A stretch of 64,000 nucleotides of DNA. It comes from Epiperipatus broadwayi (lineage: Eukaryota > Onychophora > Udeonychophora > Euonychophora > Peripatidae). The stretch lies in NCBI GenBank assembly GCA_028023455.1, contig JAQFVV010006425.1, forward strand, positions 124,001-188,000. The letters are read 5' to 3'. This document shows positions 36,600 to 48,869 of this stretch, piece after piece (position 1 is the first letter of the stretch; every line of letters starts with the position of its first letter). A model generated the notes under the pieces. That model did no database searches. It saw nothing but the letters and a program-made list of their open reading frames with translations, and was not told the DNA's origin. Position numbers and translations under genes: made by a program.

Positions 36600-36895
36600 C
36601 AAACTTCCCTCCACTCACAACTTTGACGCCATCCATTTCAGAAAAATACAATAATGATTATTACTAATCATTTTCGAAACTAGAGAATATCTCTAGCACA
36701 TATATAAACTTTAAACCTCAGTTAAAGATTAATATATCTGATTTTTTAATTTTATTCACACACAGAGTTATTCACCTTTCTCTTTCCCATGTGTAATATC
36801 TTTATAGATATAATAAACACCTCCATACTTCCCCATTCTTTTTAAATTCATATAAATAAAGATACAATAAAAGACGAATGACAAATGACCGCCAT
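36600..36895 (+). repeat. AB-family repeat copy (direct)
   Basis: ACTTTGACGCCATCCATTTC, then CTAGAGAATATCTCTAGCAC, AGATTAATATATCTGATTTT and ACAATAAAAGACGAATGAC follow the order seen at 61.76 kb and 62.2 kb. The C-terminal part of the minus-strand frame 36768-37097 translates this repeat. Confidence 0.8.
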
Positions 36896-37097
36896 TATAG
36901 TGCATGTGCAATAGATTTATAGCGTAATAAGATTTTTTAGAGGGGAGCGGATAGTATGCAACGTTTAATTGGTATAATTTATCTATGTAAATGTGTGGTT
37001 TTAATATTTCTAAATTTTTAATGACATTTCCTAAACAGATCTTAATCAACAGTAATAAATTCCGGAGTGTAAGATCTTGACAATGTTTCCAGGACAC
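36768..37097 (-). CDS. Unrecognised 109-residue frame, 3' half is repeat DNA
   Basis: The first ~40 residues (from 37097 downward) look mixed and start MSWKHCQDLTLRN, while the rest overlaps the AB repeat copy. Just upstream on the minus strand (about 37105-37130) is GGGCGCCGGAAGTATCAG, a GC-richer stretch with an ETS-like site that could be a promoter or 5' exon. No domain is recognised. It could be the truncated end of a host exon, but a chance frame is equally possible. Confidence 0.15.
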   Translation of the reverse strand: MSWKHCQDLTLRNLLLLIKICLGNVIKNLEILKPHIYIDKLYQLNVAYYPLPSKKSYYAINLLHMHYNGGHLSFVFYCIFIYMNLKRMGKYGGVYYIYKDITHGKEKGE

Positions 37098-37139
37098 TGA
37101 TACTTCCGGCGCCCGAACTTCTGTAGAACATCGTACAAA

Positions 37140-38130
37140 CTTCCAAACTATAAAACCATATATTATTATTAATGATTTTAAACAAAACAGATTTCACTTA
37201 TTTCATTCTAAGAAGTAATAAAAATTATGAATACGGCCACGTACATAGATTAATTAACATTGTTCTTATAATATTCAAGAATTTTCATATGCAAATATTT
37301 ATTGCAATATGTTTGATATTTATCTAATAAAGGAATATTTTTATAAAAATCCAAATTATAATTATATCTAATTAAAATGTTTACGCATTAAATAACTCGT
37401 GCATATAGATTAAGTTAGATGTATGTGAAAATTTAAAAAATACTCAAATTATTAGTTAGATTTTTTTTAAAAATATATAGATTTATCAATTAATTATATT
37501 GCATTCACATATCTTTTTTTAATAAAGAAAAATAAAAGGGTTTATTCGAACATGTGATTCAGAAAAAGTACAACCTGATATATCAAGAAAATCAAATTGA
37601 ATACAGGATTCAATGCAATCGAAACTTCCACAAACGTCGTTTCAAATATCTGATACGATTCAAAAATAGTAAATAAATTATTACAAATTATTAGCATTTA
37701 ATAAAAAAAGAATTCTATATTTTATTTTATTTTTGTTTATATTTTATATATGCACAGGTTCACCAGCATACTATTACAATTTACGTTGAAGGTACTACAC
37801 TAACTGTACACGCAAGTATAATACTATCTTCTCAGGTAAATGCCTTAATAATTATTACCAATCAGTTTTAGGCTAGAAATTATCATATCATTTTTAAACT
37901 CAAATGTATATTTACTTTTAAAATTTAATTTAAATAAGTGAATATATATATCAAACACAATCATATTTTACAATTAATTCAATATCATTTCATATTTTTC
38001 CATGAGTAATAATATACTAATAACTTCCATTTTGCCAACATGTACTCTTTGTTCATGAGATAAACATAAAAAATGAAAATTATATGTACAATTCATCCAT
38101 GTGTAAGTGTGCATATGCTAACATAAGTTA
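37140..38130. other. AT-rich non-coding stretch, nothing recognised
   Basis: About 1 kb with no recognisable gene, repeat boundary or RNA. Confidence 0.5.
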
Positions 38131-38139
38131 ACTTCATAC

Positions 38140-39338
38140 CATTTACAACTTCCTTAAACATTTTAACAATACTATTTTTTATATAAAAACCTTTATTCTA
38201 ACAGTTTAGACTATCCTACAGCCATCATCAGAATTCTTTACAATCCAATTTCTTGGTTTTTAGAAATTGGATTGTAAAGAATTCTGATGATGACTGCATG
38301 ACAGTTGAAACTGTTAGAATAAAGATTGCCAATTCCTCTACAAGCTTTGTGATAAATGCTTAGCCAGAGCCAGCACTTAAAATATATCTGCCAGGAACCC
38401 CTTCCTAACCCCCTGACCATGGTTTTGTGCTTTGGCACTCCTCAGAGAGGTGTCAGGGTAGGTTCAGACACTAGATCCAAAAATACCAACCCAAAGCCAA
38501 GCACTTATCTAAAAGTTTTTTATTGAGTGGAAAATCTGAAATTTTCAGATATCTAAATGTCTTCAAACCCAGCTATCCAACTCAAATAGCTATATGGGAC
38601 TGATAGATCATCAGCCATACCATATATTAGTAGTCTTAGCAATATAAAATTGCATAAGACTTATGGCAGAGACTATAAATAGACAAAATAAGAGACATAG
38701 ATCACATGACCCTATCTCTTAAGCTTGTAAGTTATAAACAATGAGGATTTCCAGTTCCTCTACAAGCTTTGTGATAAAGGCTTAACCAGAGCCAGCACTT
38801 AAAATATCTCTGTCAGGAAAGAGATAGGATCATGTGATCTATGACTTTTATTTTGACTATTTATAGTCTCTGCCATAAGTCTTATGCAATTTTATATTGC
38901 TAAGACTACTAATATATGGTATGGCTGAAGATCTATCAGCCCCATATAGCTATTTGAGTTGGATAGCTGGGTTTGAAGACATTTAGATATCTGAAAATTT
39001 CAGATTTTCCACTCAATAGAAAACTTTTAGATAAGTGCTTGGCTTTGGGTTGGTATTTTTAGATCTAGTGTCTGAACCTACCCTGACATCTCTCTGAGGA
39101 GTTCCAAAGCATGAAAACATGGTCAGGGGTTTAGGAAGAGGTTCCTGACAGAAATATTTTAAGTGCTGGCTCTCGCATTTATCACAAAGCTTGTAGAGGA
39201 ATTGGCAATCCTCATTGTTTATAACTTACAAGCTTAAGAGATAGGGTCATGTGATCTATGACTCTTATTTGGACTGTTAGAATAAAGGTTTACATATAAA
39301 AATAGTATTGTTAAAATGTTTAAGGAAGTTGTAAATGA
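38140..39338. mobile_element. Nested palindrome: FB arms inside outer inverted repeats
   Basis: The outer inverted repeats of about 66 bp lie at 38140-38205 and 39273-39338 (CATTTACAACTTCCTTAAAC and its inverse, nearly exact). Inside them, arms of about 400 bp at 38326-38725 and 38817-39215 are reverse complements of the FB family, with ATATCTGAAAATTTCAGATT on the right. Partial restarts of the unit (AAGCTTTGTGATAAAGGC near 38762) show that the arms were tandem before inversion. The minus frame 38238-38438 lies inside and is not a gene. Confidence 0.88.
38191..38324. repeat. Hairpin with perfect 31-bp stem and 8-nt loop
   Basis: 38223-38253 and 38262-38292 are exact reverse complements (starting CATCATCAGAATTC). 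The hairpin is framed by CTTTATTCTAACAGTTT (38191-38207) and its inverse (38308-38324). The same end block returns at 39273. It looks like a separate, very young hairpin within the larger palindrome. Confidence 0.9.
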
Positions 39339-39339
39339 T

Positions 39340-40365
39340 ATGATATATAAAAATATAAATCAATACACAAGAAAAGGAGGAAAAAGAAGAAAATTATATT
39401 ACTTTCATATGTGAACTTATTATTACCTTCAAATTTAAATCAATGTGGCTTTGAATCAAATGTCATAAATATGGAGAAAATATTTTATTATACAGAAAGT
39501 ATTCCCATAATAAGCTTATTATACAGAAAGCATTACTACAGTCAGCTTATACTGTATACTTACCCAGTGTCTTTAAATATTAGAATTCATGCATGGAAAC
39601 AGAACTATACGTAAATCAGATAAAATTATAAAGCCTAATGTTAAAATAAAAGAGAAAAATGCTAAAATTGGTTATTATACATTCCAGAGAAATTATGGGG
39701 ATAGTCTGCAAAATTTAAAAAAAATAATATAAAATTTTATACTTTAAATCATAGAAAAAAATAACAGAATTGGTAGCATCTTTGAATTGAACCATGACAT
39801 TTTTTTTTAAACAATAACCCATTATTGATGGTAAGGTTTAAGATTGTTCTAAGAAATAAATAATTATAAAAATACTGATTTCAACAAGCACACATAATGA
39901 TAAAATATAAAGATTATTTACAATTTAAATAATAAAATAATTAAAAATAAATGCAAAACTATTATAGTATAAAAATAAAAACTAGGATGTTGGGATAAGT
40001 AAAAAAATAAAAGTTGTAGAAACATATGAACAGAGCTAATAAGTGAAAGATGGTGAAAGATTAATTAAGATTTGCCAAAAAATAATCAAATCATAATTCA
40101 AAAATTAGAAATAAAAAGATTTATACATAGAAACTACAAATGATGAAATATAAAGAAATTAGAATTATGTATTAAATTGATATACTATTAGAAATAACAG
40201 TCCATATGTACACCTGATACTGACAAAGATTTAGACAACTACTAGCAAGATACAATTTAAGTTAAATTTTAATAGTATAAAATATACTAAGACAAGAAAA
40301 AATAAGATATTAATAAATGGACATGAACCATTATAATTTGTTTTAAACATTATTTCTTATTTATA
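39340..40365. other. AT-rich non-coding stretch, nothing recognised
   Basis: The frame at 39411-39614 contains a short internal repeat (TTATACAGAAAG twice near 39490 and 39522) and no domain. Confidence 0.45.
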
Positions 40366-40369
40366 ATTA

Positions 40370-40570
40370 AGTGTATGGTCACCACACTAATACATATAAG
40401 GCTTTAACCTTAATACTATGTGCCTTGAGAGCTTAATTTTACCATGAGAGGGACCTCTACAAATCATAACACAAGATTACACCTACTTTCTAATTATATA
40501 GGCAAATCTAAAGCATTTTAATTTGAGAATGTGAAGCTAGTAAGTTCTTTACTAATTAAGTTCACTACCT
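40370..40570 (-). repeat. Diverged relative of the 9.4-kb fold-back element
   Basis: GAGAGGGACCTCTACAAATC and AACACAAGATTA are the inverse of GAGAGGTCCCTCT and TCTCTTGTGTTGAGG at about 9670-9700. Only one arm is recognisable. Confidence 0.5.
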
Positions 40571-40574
40571 CGTT

Positions 40575-41685
40575 TAAAAATCAACATTCATGAAATCTTT
40601 TGATTCACAGTGAGTTAATATTTAGATTTTATAATTAGAAATATTTTAAATCAATTTAAAGTTGTTAACATTAATTCTTATTAAGCACATGGTAAGCACA
40701 TAATTTGTTTTTTTTTTTTTAAATAAATATTTTGAACGTAAAGATTACTGTAAATTTTATAGACATAAATTATAAAGTCAAATAAAAAATTAAGAAATAT
40801 TTAATGACAATATTAAGAGGCTGTAAAACAATAAATGAATAAAAATAACTCCTAACAACATGCAATGAACCCATTAATAAAATGATAAAAGTGGAAGGTT
40901 AAAGCTGATAAAAATATGCATACAAATATAAACAAGGATAAAAAAATTTAATGCTGAAAACTAAAAAAAAAATATTTAGTTTAATAATGTAATGATATTA
41001 GTAGTGTAATGACTTTAAAAAATAGCAAATAAAAAAATTATTGTGAAAAGGTAAAACAACATTTAATCTTTTTTAAAAAAATTTTGAAGAAAAATATATT
41101 ACTCATCAGAGTTTTTAGTTGCGAGAAGAAGCAAATTTGAGCAGTTTTCTAACCTTGTCTTTTTAGCTCCCCATCTCTCTCTCTGTATCCTTACATATTT
41201 TAGTTGGATAATTTTAAATTTTATAAATAATCATATGTGGTTGTAATGGGAGTTAAGGATAACCTTGGTTGTCAGGGTTTGAATTCGCAGGTAATTTAAA
41301 TTGGATTGTTATCAATTCTTTCAATCTTAGTTAAATTATATACTTTAAAAGAATATAATTAAATAAAAATAGTAAAATATAAATTAATATTGTGTATTAA
41401 TACTAAGTCTTTTTTAATATTTACCTTTGAAATTTGTAGTGTTGTTTAAATATATTATCTATAAGTAAGAATAAGCGCTGTAAGTATATGGGTTCTTATT
41501 TGTGAACATATTATTTAATAAAGGATTAATTATTTCTGGTAAAATATTCAATTACTTTTAAAATACAACTGAAATAATATTTGTTTTTATTATTTAAGTA
41601 ATAAAAAGTCATAAAATAAATATAGGTCTATTTTATAAAAGGTATCATTTAAATTGTTTAAATTAGTTTTAATTTAACTACATCT
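40575..41685. other. AT-rich, A-run-rich non-coding stretch
   Basis: No gene or repeat recognised. A short CT-rich block (CCCCATCTCTCTCTC) lies near 41168. Confidence 0.5.
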
Positions 41686-41689
41686 GCAC

Positions 41690-42050
41690 AATAAGCGGGC
41701 GACCCACATTTCTTCTTTGATTGGTCAAAATGGTTTTTTCAATGACGTAAAAACTATAAGCATGACATCAACAGAAATACAGGCATTTTATACATTTTTA
41801 TGTAGATTTCTAAGGCTCTCTTTAAAAATAAAATCCGATAAAAATTGAATTTTTTATTAATTTTTTTTTTGTAACCGGTGCATTTAATTTTTTTTCTTTT
41901 TTATCAATTTTGTAATTTCCATGAAGCAATAAAGACAGAAAACTTTTATTGACCTAAAAATACCTTTATCAGAATAAAAGTACGCTGATTCACAAACAAG
42001 GCCTTTCATGGAATCTAAACATAATTGCAGAATAATGGTCTCGTAAGTAT
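41690..42050 (+). promoter_or_regulatory. Possible promoter with a first exon and splice donor
   Basis: GATTGGTC (inverse CCAAT, about 41730) and TGACGTAA (CRE-like, about 41752) lie close together. Downstream is GCAGAATAATGGTCTCGTAAGTATAC (shown here in two parts: GCAGAATAATGGTCTC then GTAAGTATAC, about 42026-42051). GTAAGT is a strong donor consensus, placed just after an ATG. No downstream exon was found in the next kilobases, so this is a weak hypothesis. Confidence 0.2.
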
Positions 42051-42059
42051 ACAATTTAA

Positions 42060-45000
42060 ATTTTGTAATTTTTTGAATAATATTTTTTTTAATTATTTGA
42101 AAAAATCATTTAATTTTTATTAATTTACATTTATAGTGGTGTGTCTGTATATAAATTGTATATTTATTTATGCTCATATGAATTCATATGTACAATAATT
42201 TTGTGTTATAATATAATCCACTTATTTTATAAAAGTAAACTTATTTTATAAAAATAATGATTCTCAAAAGGTTTAATAATTTATTATTTATTATTATGTT
42301 TACATGGTGTGTTTGTGTTTACTCTTGCATGTTGTATAACAAATAATGATTTGCTAAACTAGTAATCAAATGTACAGAAAAATTGCATATGCAAGAAAAT
42401 CAAATTCTGATTCTTGCCTATGCCTTGATACTCATTTGTAGTTTGGCCATATCTTTCATCACATTATTTTCAAGTCTATAGCTAACAAATGGACTATGTG
42501 CAAATAAATTGTATCTATGTGATACAATAAATATAACAAGATAGCATCATAGGTGTCCATAAAGAATATGAACATCACTGATGTACACAGAAAAATATAA
42601 AATGAAGGGATGAAACTAATTTTATCAGTGATACAGACAGTAGCCTACAATTTCTAGATTTAGATAGGCAAGAAGTCAATTTCTATGATGACAAATGCAT
42701 ATCTATCTTCTGGAAATGATTTGTTTTGTATTGTTTATTAAGATGAATCTTTTTCTTATAGACACCTTTGAGTTTTGGTAACTTTTGGGGTACAAGATAA
42801 AAATAAAAAAAAATTATGTGAATACTTTTAGGGATTCTGATGTTATGAATTATTTCAAGTAAGACATATTATATATGGTTTGAAAGATAATTTTGTGAGT
42901 AATACAAAGAAATTATCACTAAAAATGTAATTTAAATTTAGTTAATGATGAATTAAAAATTATAAACAAACAATAAAGTAATAATTATGTTGGATGTTGA
43001 CATTTCTTTTTTTCCTTATTTTTTAAATGGTTATTACTATTTGTCTTAGACTTATTGTTTTGCTTAGTTTTTCTAGTTTCTATTAATGTAAATGTTTTTG
43101 CTCTAACATAATTAAAACTAAAGTTATTGTGAAAATTGTGTCTCAAGTCAGTTTTTTAAAAAATTCAATATGTCGACTGAATGTGAAACAGTTAACTGTC
43201 TTTTAATTATAATTATTAAATATATATTTTTTATTTTGTTAGTAAATATTTGTTGTAATAAGAATTGGTTTAAAAATGGTTTGGAATGTTTTACAACTAA
43301 TTAATTTTCATTCTACAATGGTTTTGAGAATGAACCAATGAGCAATCATGGTCTGAAGTACTTTCAAATTTAAGAAGGAGAAGTTTTTGGATTAATTGAA
43401 AAATATTAACATTTTATCTTTTTCATAAAATTTCATTATAAAATTATTAAAAATATTATTTTAATTTAAAAAGAAAAAAATAACTAATACTTAATTAATT
43501 GCTTAAAATTATTCATGAAATTTATTGAAAAGTTATAAGTTATGGAGTAAAAAATAACTTAAAATCTCTGCTAGTATTATGAAGATATTCAATTCTCTAA
43601 AGAATACAAAACTTAGAATCATTATATTACCTATATTATGGAGTTAATGGGGGAGAAAGCTGCAAGACAAGCATATAATCAGTTACAAAAAAGGATATTT
43701 GAGAATAATGAGTATTTTACCAGTATATAATAAGTTAATTACAGAACAAGTTTATTTATTTCTGTGTTTTACTATTGATAAAAACTGTGCTTTGCATGTT
43801 TTAAATGTATGAACAAGTAGAAGGAAGAATATTCATTTTAGATTTAATAATAAAAAGTTTGTGATCAAACCCTAAGGAACAGCCCCAGATACAATATTAT
43901 AAAAAGAGAGATGATAGTAAAAATATTTACATATGTGCATGTTTATATAACCACCAACATTACAACACAAGGGAGAAATATTCAAAGCAAGTACCATAAA
44001 ATGTGTGCATATAAGCCTACATATGACATAAACCATAATTTAAGGCCATCTAACCAAACATGGTAAAGGCCAATTAAGCAATGTGAAAGCCATATTATTT
44101 GACAAATATTAACACCCAGTTAGATGTATTTAATTTGATCCAGAAAAGGACATTAAAATCATAAGTGTAACTAGCAAATAAAGGAATAAATACAAAAAGG
44201 GAAATGTCCACAATTTGAAGGTAGAGGACAAATTGTTCATCAAAACACCACATGTATGTCAACCATTAGAAAGGAAAATGCCAACAGTTGTATAAGCAAT
44301 ACTAGGGACCTTTCACTATTGTGAAACAATCCACTCCAAATGCATTTTAGATAAGAGTAAATGGAGAAGTGAAGAGAATGTATAACACATGCAATTTTAA
44401 AACTTATTTTGGTCAAACAGAGTGACCACTGAGTAGGTATGCTCAATTGACAAGCAAGAAAAGATAAGCATAAGTCTCAATCAGAGGTAGTAGAGTGAGA
44501 TAATTAAAAAAAAGAATAATGTCAGATGATGAGAGTAGACCCAGGTAATTGTAAGAGCAATTACTGAGATGCTTTAGAGTCAACTGATACTTAGGAGATG
44601 ATTCATATAAAATGATGAATACTCCAACATTTAGTTAGTCCTTGTGGGAACCCAGTAAACCTCAAAAAAGAAGCAGGGTAAAAGATTAACAAGTTTGACT
44701 ATGTGCCATCTCCAATGGAGACACATTACCATTTGATCTCATAAAATACAACTGTCATATTAAAAAGATGCCCACATATGAGTCTCATTACACTAGAACA
44801 AAAGCAATAAATTAAGAAGAAGAGTATAGTCAGGAAAAAATATACATTAGATTAAATAAGTTCTATAACCCTTCTTTTTGTACAAACATTCCAATGCTAC
44901 ACTAAAGGTATATACTCTGAATAAGTGTCAAAATTTTAATAATAACAAAATTTTAATCCTGTTAGGATAGGGAAATTGTAAGAATAGTTTACAATTTTTG

Positions 45001-45220
45001 TTGCTCTTGCCACCAAATCCAGCTCGCTTTTAATGTAATATTAGTTATTGGTCAACTAAACATTTTTACTTATAAAGTAACTAAACCCATGCCTATATAT
45101 AAATATACAGATTCAACAAACATGTGTTTTTATCTTTATTAAGGAATTATTGGGATAAATCAATTTTACTTATTTATTAGAAAAATAAAAACTCTAATTA
45201 AAAAAAAAATCATACTAATA
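42060..45220. other. Long AT-rich stretch, nothing recognised
   Basis: About 3.1 kb with no recognisable gene. GTGAAACAGTTAACTGT at about 43189 recalls the LTR hairpin block but lacks its other arm. The minus frame 44240-44446 is hydrophobic without a known domain. Confidence 0.45.
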
Positions 45221-45225
45221 TATAT

Positions 45226-45440
45226 GTTGAAACAGTAAGATTCGTATTCAAATCTTAAGTTTCACCTTTTTCTGTCGTCTCTCACTGACCGGTCTATCCC
45301 GCCCAAATTTAAACTTTTTGGTATCGAATTGTGTGTGTAGCAATATTAAAAATGTATAAATATATGTAGAATTCAGCATAAACACGCACACATTTCGATC
45401 TCAAATTAAAGGCAATAAATAGGGATAAAATAATATAATT
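45226..45440 (+). mobile_element. Solo-LTR-like remnant related to the 16.2-16.55 kb LTR
   Basis: TGAAACAGTAAGATTC...AATCTTAAGTTTCACC matches, block by block, the hairpin and its flank at 16346-16390. It is followed by a CTCACTGACC-type block, a GTGTGTGTAGCAATA block that matches GTGTGTCTGCAATG, and a late AGGCAATAAATAGGG poly(A)-like region. Its edges are not resolved. Confidence 0.45.
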
Positions 45441-46700
45441 TAGATTTCTTTTAGTTATATAATTTTGTATAATTTTAATCATTTATTTTGGATTATAAAG
45501 TTCGTATTTATTGCTTTGTTTAAATTTCGTTTAATAATAATTCTAAAAAAATCTAATGTAATATTTAATTAAAAGTTAAAATAATCTTATGTTCCCTTTT
45601 TGTCTTTGAAATTTAAAAGCATTGGTCAGTGATATATAATAGATTAATTAAAGAAAAATTCCCCAAAATGTAATTAGTAAATGTAAAATGTAAACAATAG
45701 AATAGCAGCTTTCTTTATAATTAAAACCAACAAAATGCATTGATTATCCTCAGGGCAGATTAAGTAGAACCTAAAAATACCTTAACAAAAATGTGAAAGA
45801 TGAAGATAAGAAAAAAGGCCATCTTAGACTTGCTGGAGACATTCACTTAAACTTTAGCTTTGCTCTCGATCACTGAGAGTCTCCAAAATATAAAAATAAA
45901 TTGTTCCTGCCAAGGTATGACCGAATAAAAGCACCTAGATTATTCTCCATTGGGAGATGGCCTATCAGATGCCGAACTTTCCATTGCCCATCATAAATTC
46001 ACCATGAAGATATGCTGCCTGAAATAAATGAGCAAGCTGCTGCTTCTGTTAAAATAAATGAAATGCCTAAATACAAGAAAAAACTGCTAATCACGAACCT
46101 TTTGCTACTAAACTAATGGAATCAGAAAACTTCTTATAAAACAGGTACGTGTCTGCATTCAAACTCTAGAGAACTCTAGTAATATGCTATAGCTCTTCTT
46201 CATACTACTTATCTAAATTATAAAATGTAAAAACTACCATATGTATAACTAAAACTAAATAATTAACTTAATGTGTAAATTTCTCTAATAATCTAGCTTA
46301 CCTCATTCTATCTTTCTTGGGTGCGTATTTCTAAAATCTACATTTTATCTATATTTATTATTTAATTATTGCATGCTCATAATTGTCTCTATTTTCAAAG
46401 TTTAAATCTATGATCACTTGAAACAGTGAATGCGTGTCAAATTTTCACTAATATTTACTTTCATAAATAACTTAACTTTCATATAAATCGACACACATTC
46501 AATGCATCATTTATTGTAATGCAGGGTCTACTACTTCACAAATGGCTGGCATATTAGTTGTAATCATTCCCAGTTTAGATATGTTTTGTATTTATTAAAT
46601 CTTAATGAATAATTCCATCAAATTACATTTCTTTGAGAGTCGCCAACGTTCTTTAGTAAATGTTGATAATGTAGGGCCAAGTTAGAAATCTATTTAAATC
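45441..46700. other. AT-rich stretch with a possible decayed coding patch
   Basis: At about 46010-46110 one frame reads a plausible sequence (DMLPEINEQAAASVKI) between stops, and adjacent frames upstream also look coding-like. This could be a frameshifted retropseudogene or old transposon. No family recognised. ACAGGTACGT near 46141 resembles a donor site. Confidence 0.25.
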
Positions 46701-46728
46701 TTATCATAATCGTTTATACATTATACAT

Positions 46729-46965
46729 GTGTTACGTTTTAGAGATGCGATGACCCATTTCGCCGTAAAATTTCCGGATTCTTCAGGGTTGAAATTAAAC
46801 CCCAGTCGTCCTACACAAGCGAACATAATGGGTGCTCCCGCAGGACTTGACGATATCATGCAGCCAGCTGGCAAACTGCAACATGGACCGCTTGTCCCTG
46901 GTTATGCTTATGTGACACCTTACTTCGTCGGGCCGATGGCAGAGACCAGCCCGACATTGTTATAA
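46729..46965 (+). CDS. Unrecognised GC-richer ORF, 78 residues
   Basis: The frame has a distinctly higher G+C than its surroundings and a varied product rich in Pro and Gly (GAPAGLDDIMQPAGK, then LVPGYAYVTPYFVGP). It ends in TAA after MAETSPTLL. No domain is recognised. It is more protein-like than other frames here and may be a host exon, a pseudogene or a transposon fragment. The start is chosen only because it is the first ATG. Confidence 0.3.
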   Translation: MLRFRDAMTHFAVKFPDSSGLKLNPSRPTQANIMGAPAGLDDIMQPAGKLQHGPLVPGYAYVTPYFVGPMAETSPTLL

Positions 46966-46969
46966 ACTC

Positions 46970-47490
46970 ATTCACAGCATTGCAGTTTCGATATACTGCC
47001 ATTCCATATCGCCTTTTTAAAGCGTACCACATGTTCCTTTACTTAATTTTATTATTCTATATATCACTCCGCCTCTGCATTATCTTCATAATTCACTCTC
47101 AAATAAATGTTTGCCCTTAGTCAAAAAATAAATATTTTAATTAAATAAATATATGTCCACCGCTACTCTTAAATCTTACTTTAGACTCTTGCATTGCAAA
47201 GGTATAAATCTCTCCAGGCATGCATTAGAAATACTTACTTGAGAATTTTAGATAGCTAGATTATGCCTTCAAATAAATGAATTCCTTTTGTAAACAAATA
47301 AATAAATGTATTCTTTAAAATATAATCATGTCGCAAATCCCACTACTGAAGCTTTTAATCCATAAAATATTGTTACTAAATGATCTTATTAAAATGTGTT
47401 AATAAATAATTTTAAACTATACATCTGCAGTTACGTTTCATTTATTCGATACCCATTCTATATAATATTTCCTCAGTTATATAAATAGGA
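46970..47490. other. AT-rich stretch, nothing recognised
   Basis: Contains several AATAAATA runs (about 47100-47330) but no recognised gene. Confidence 0.45.
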
Positions 47491-47494
47491 ATGT

Positions 47495-47767
47495 TTAACT
47501 AATATTAGTTTGATTATTGGCTAATTCGAAAATAAAATCATGAATCTCTTGCATATCCCTAACCACTGTGCCTAAAGAAATATTTACTAATGTCGCAGCA
47601 GATGCGTTGTTTCGTGGATTGTATTGTGGAACCGACAAACTATGTTCGAACTCAGTACCACGGGTGGCTTCGCTACCTCGATGGTGCTGCTGTTCTGTGT
47701 GGTGGTCAAATTCTGCATTATGTTTACAAGTCACATGTTTTCTGACTGTTACAATGTATATAAACAA
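47495..47767 (-). CDS. Unrecognised ORF, 90 residues (strand uncertain)
   Basis: The minus frame has a His- and polar-rich N-terminal half (TEQQHHRGSEATRGTEFEH) and a more regular C-terminal half (GTVVRDMQEIHDFIFELANN) that could form a helix. An overlapping plus frame at 47568-47810 covers the same GC-richer patch. The minus frame is preferred because its composition is more protein-like. No domain is recognised. Confidence 0.25.
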   Translation of the reverse strand: MFIYIVTVRKHVTCKHNAEFDHHTEQQHHRGSEATRGTEFEHSLSVPQYNPRNNASAATLVNISLGTVVRDMQEIHDFIFELANNQTNIS

Positions 47768-47816
47768 TTATTTTAATATCAATTACAATTTATATAAACA
47801 ATTATTTTAATATCAG
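47756..47816 (+). repeat. 35-bp tandem duplication
   Basis: TATAAACAATTATTTTAATATCA occurs at about 47758 and again at about 47793 (given in part: AAACAATTATTTTAATATCA). Confidence 0.85.
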
Positions 47817-47819
47817 TAT

Positions 47820-48500
47820 ATTGTATGTTTAGAACACTTGGATTAAGTAAGCATGATAATGACCTAATGTCAAACAAGTCACTAGGTAACCAAATATGGA
47901 AGATGAAAGCATAATTCTATTCAATAGAAAAGGAAATAAGATGCTAGTATACTAGACAACGGAAGCTGAGAGCCATACAAAAACAAACCTAATTTACTTC
48001 CATCATTTTTTTACTATTGTAAAATAAGACAAAGGTTGTATAAAAACAACATCATAAAATTGAATGTTCAAATAAGAAAATAGATAGCTTATTCAAAACA
48101 ATATTATTTGTTGGACTGTTGTAAAACAAATTCCAAGAAACTAAGGCCCATGTTTAAACAAAAACAGTTTTAATAAACTCAAGCATTTGAAAAAGTAATA
48201 GAGCTGATTTAAATAAACACTTAAAATAAAGAGAAGTGTTCTATTCTTCAAATGCAAATAAAAGAACAAATTAGAATGATATCAGAGTAATTATATATAA
48301 ATTATGGAGTGATTCTGTTATTATAATAATCAGTTAACAGCAAACAATGAATTAAGAAAATTTTAACTGTTTATGTGCAGCAAAAATATGTTTTTGTCTA
48401 ATTCAATAGTGTTTTAGGGCTAACTGTTGCCAGCCATGAAATGTGATGGTTTAATACTCACATGTGTGACACCTACTGAAACATCAAATACTTCATCTAA
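47820..48500. other. AT-rich stretch, nothing recognised
   Basis: No gene, repeat or RNA recognised. Confidence 0.5.
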
Positions 48501-48506
48501 AATGTC

Positions 48507-48858
48507 ATGATGGATACAGAAAGTAGAATAACAGGAGATAGATATAACATGATTCCAAATATGTTACTGAGGAGTCTCCATGAGGAATATGGTTTGTTGC
48601 AGCAGCTTCACCAAAACAACAACAGACTGCATCTATCAGACATTACTTACCTAATTCACCAACCTTACACCAATTATCTTGGAGAAAGTATGATATTTTT
48701 TTCTAATTATGTGTATGTTTGTAAATTTTCTGTATTTTTTTTTACTTTCTTATTTAGGAACCAAAATTTCCATAAATACAAAAGAGTCCATTGCAGCTAA
48801 AGTCAGGAAAATTCAGGGAAGAAGGTTGTTAAGCTACAATTTCTTTTTGTTTTATTAA
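48507..48858 (+). CDS. Candidate two-exon small gene, unknown function
   Basis: Exon 1 (48507-48687) encodes about 60 mixed residues, including NMLLRSLHEEYGLLQQLHQ, likely helical. It ends GGAGAAA before GTATGA, a fair donor. A pyrimidine-rich run and TTATTTAG at 48750-48757 make a good acceptor. Exon 2 (48758-48858) opens in the frame required by the phase (one base left over from exon 1) and runs 33 codons to TAA, through NTKESIAAKVRKIQGRR. AATAAA follows at once (48858-48863). The intron would be only 70 bp. An in-frame stop lies just before the first ATG. No domain is recognised. The matching phase, splice sites and poly(A) signal together support it, but a chance arrangement is possible. 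Confidence 0.35.
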
Positions 48859-48869
48859 ATAAAGTTTAG

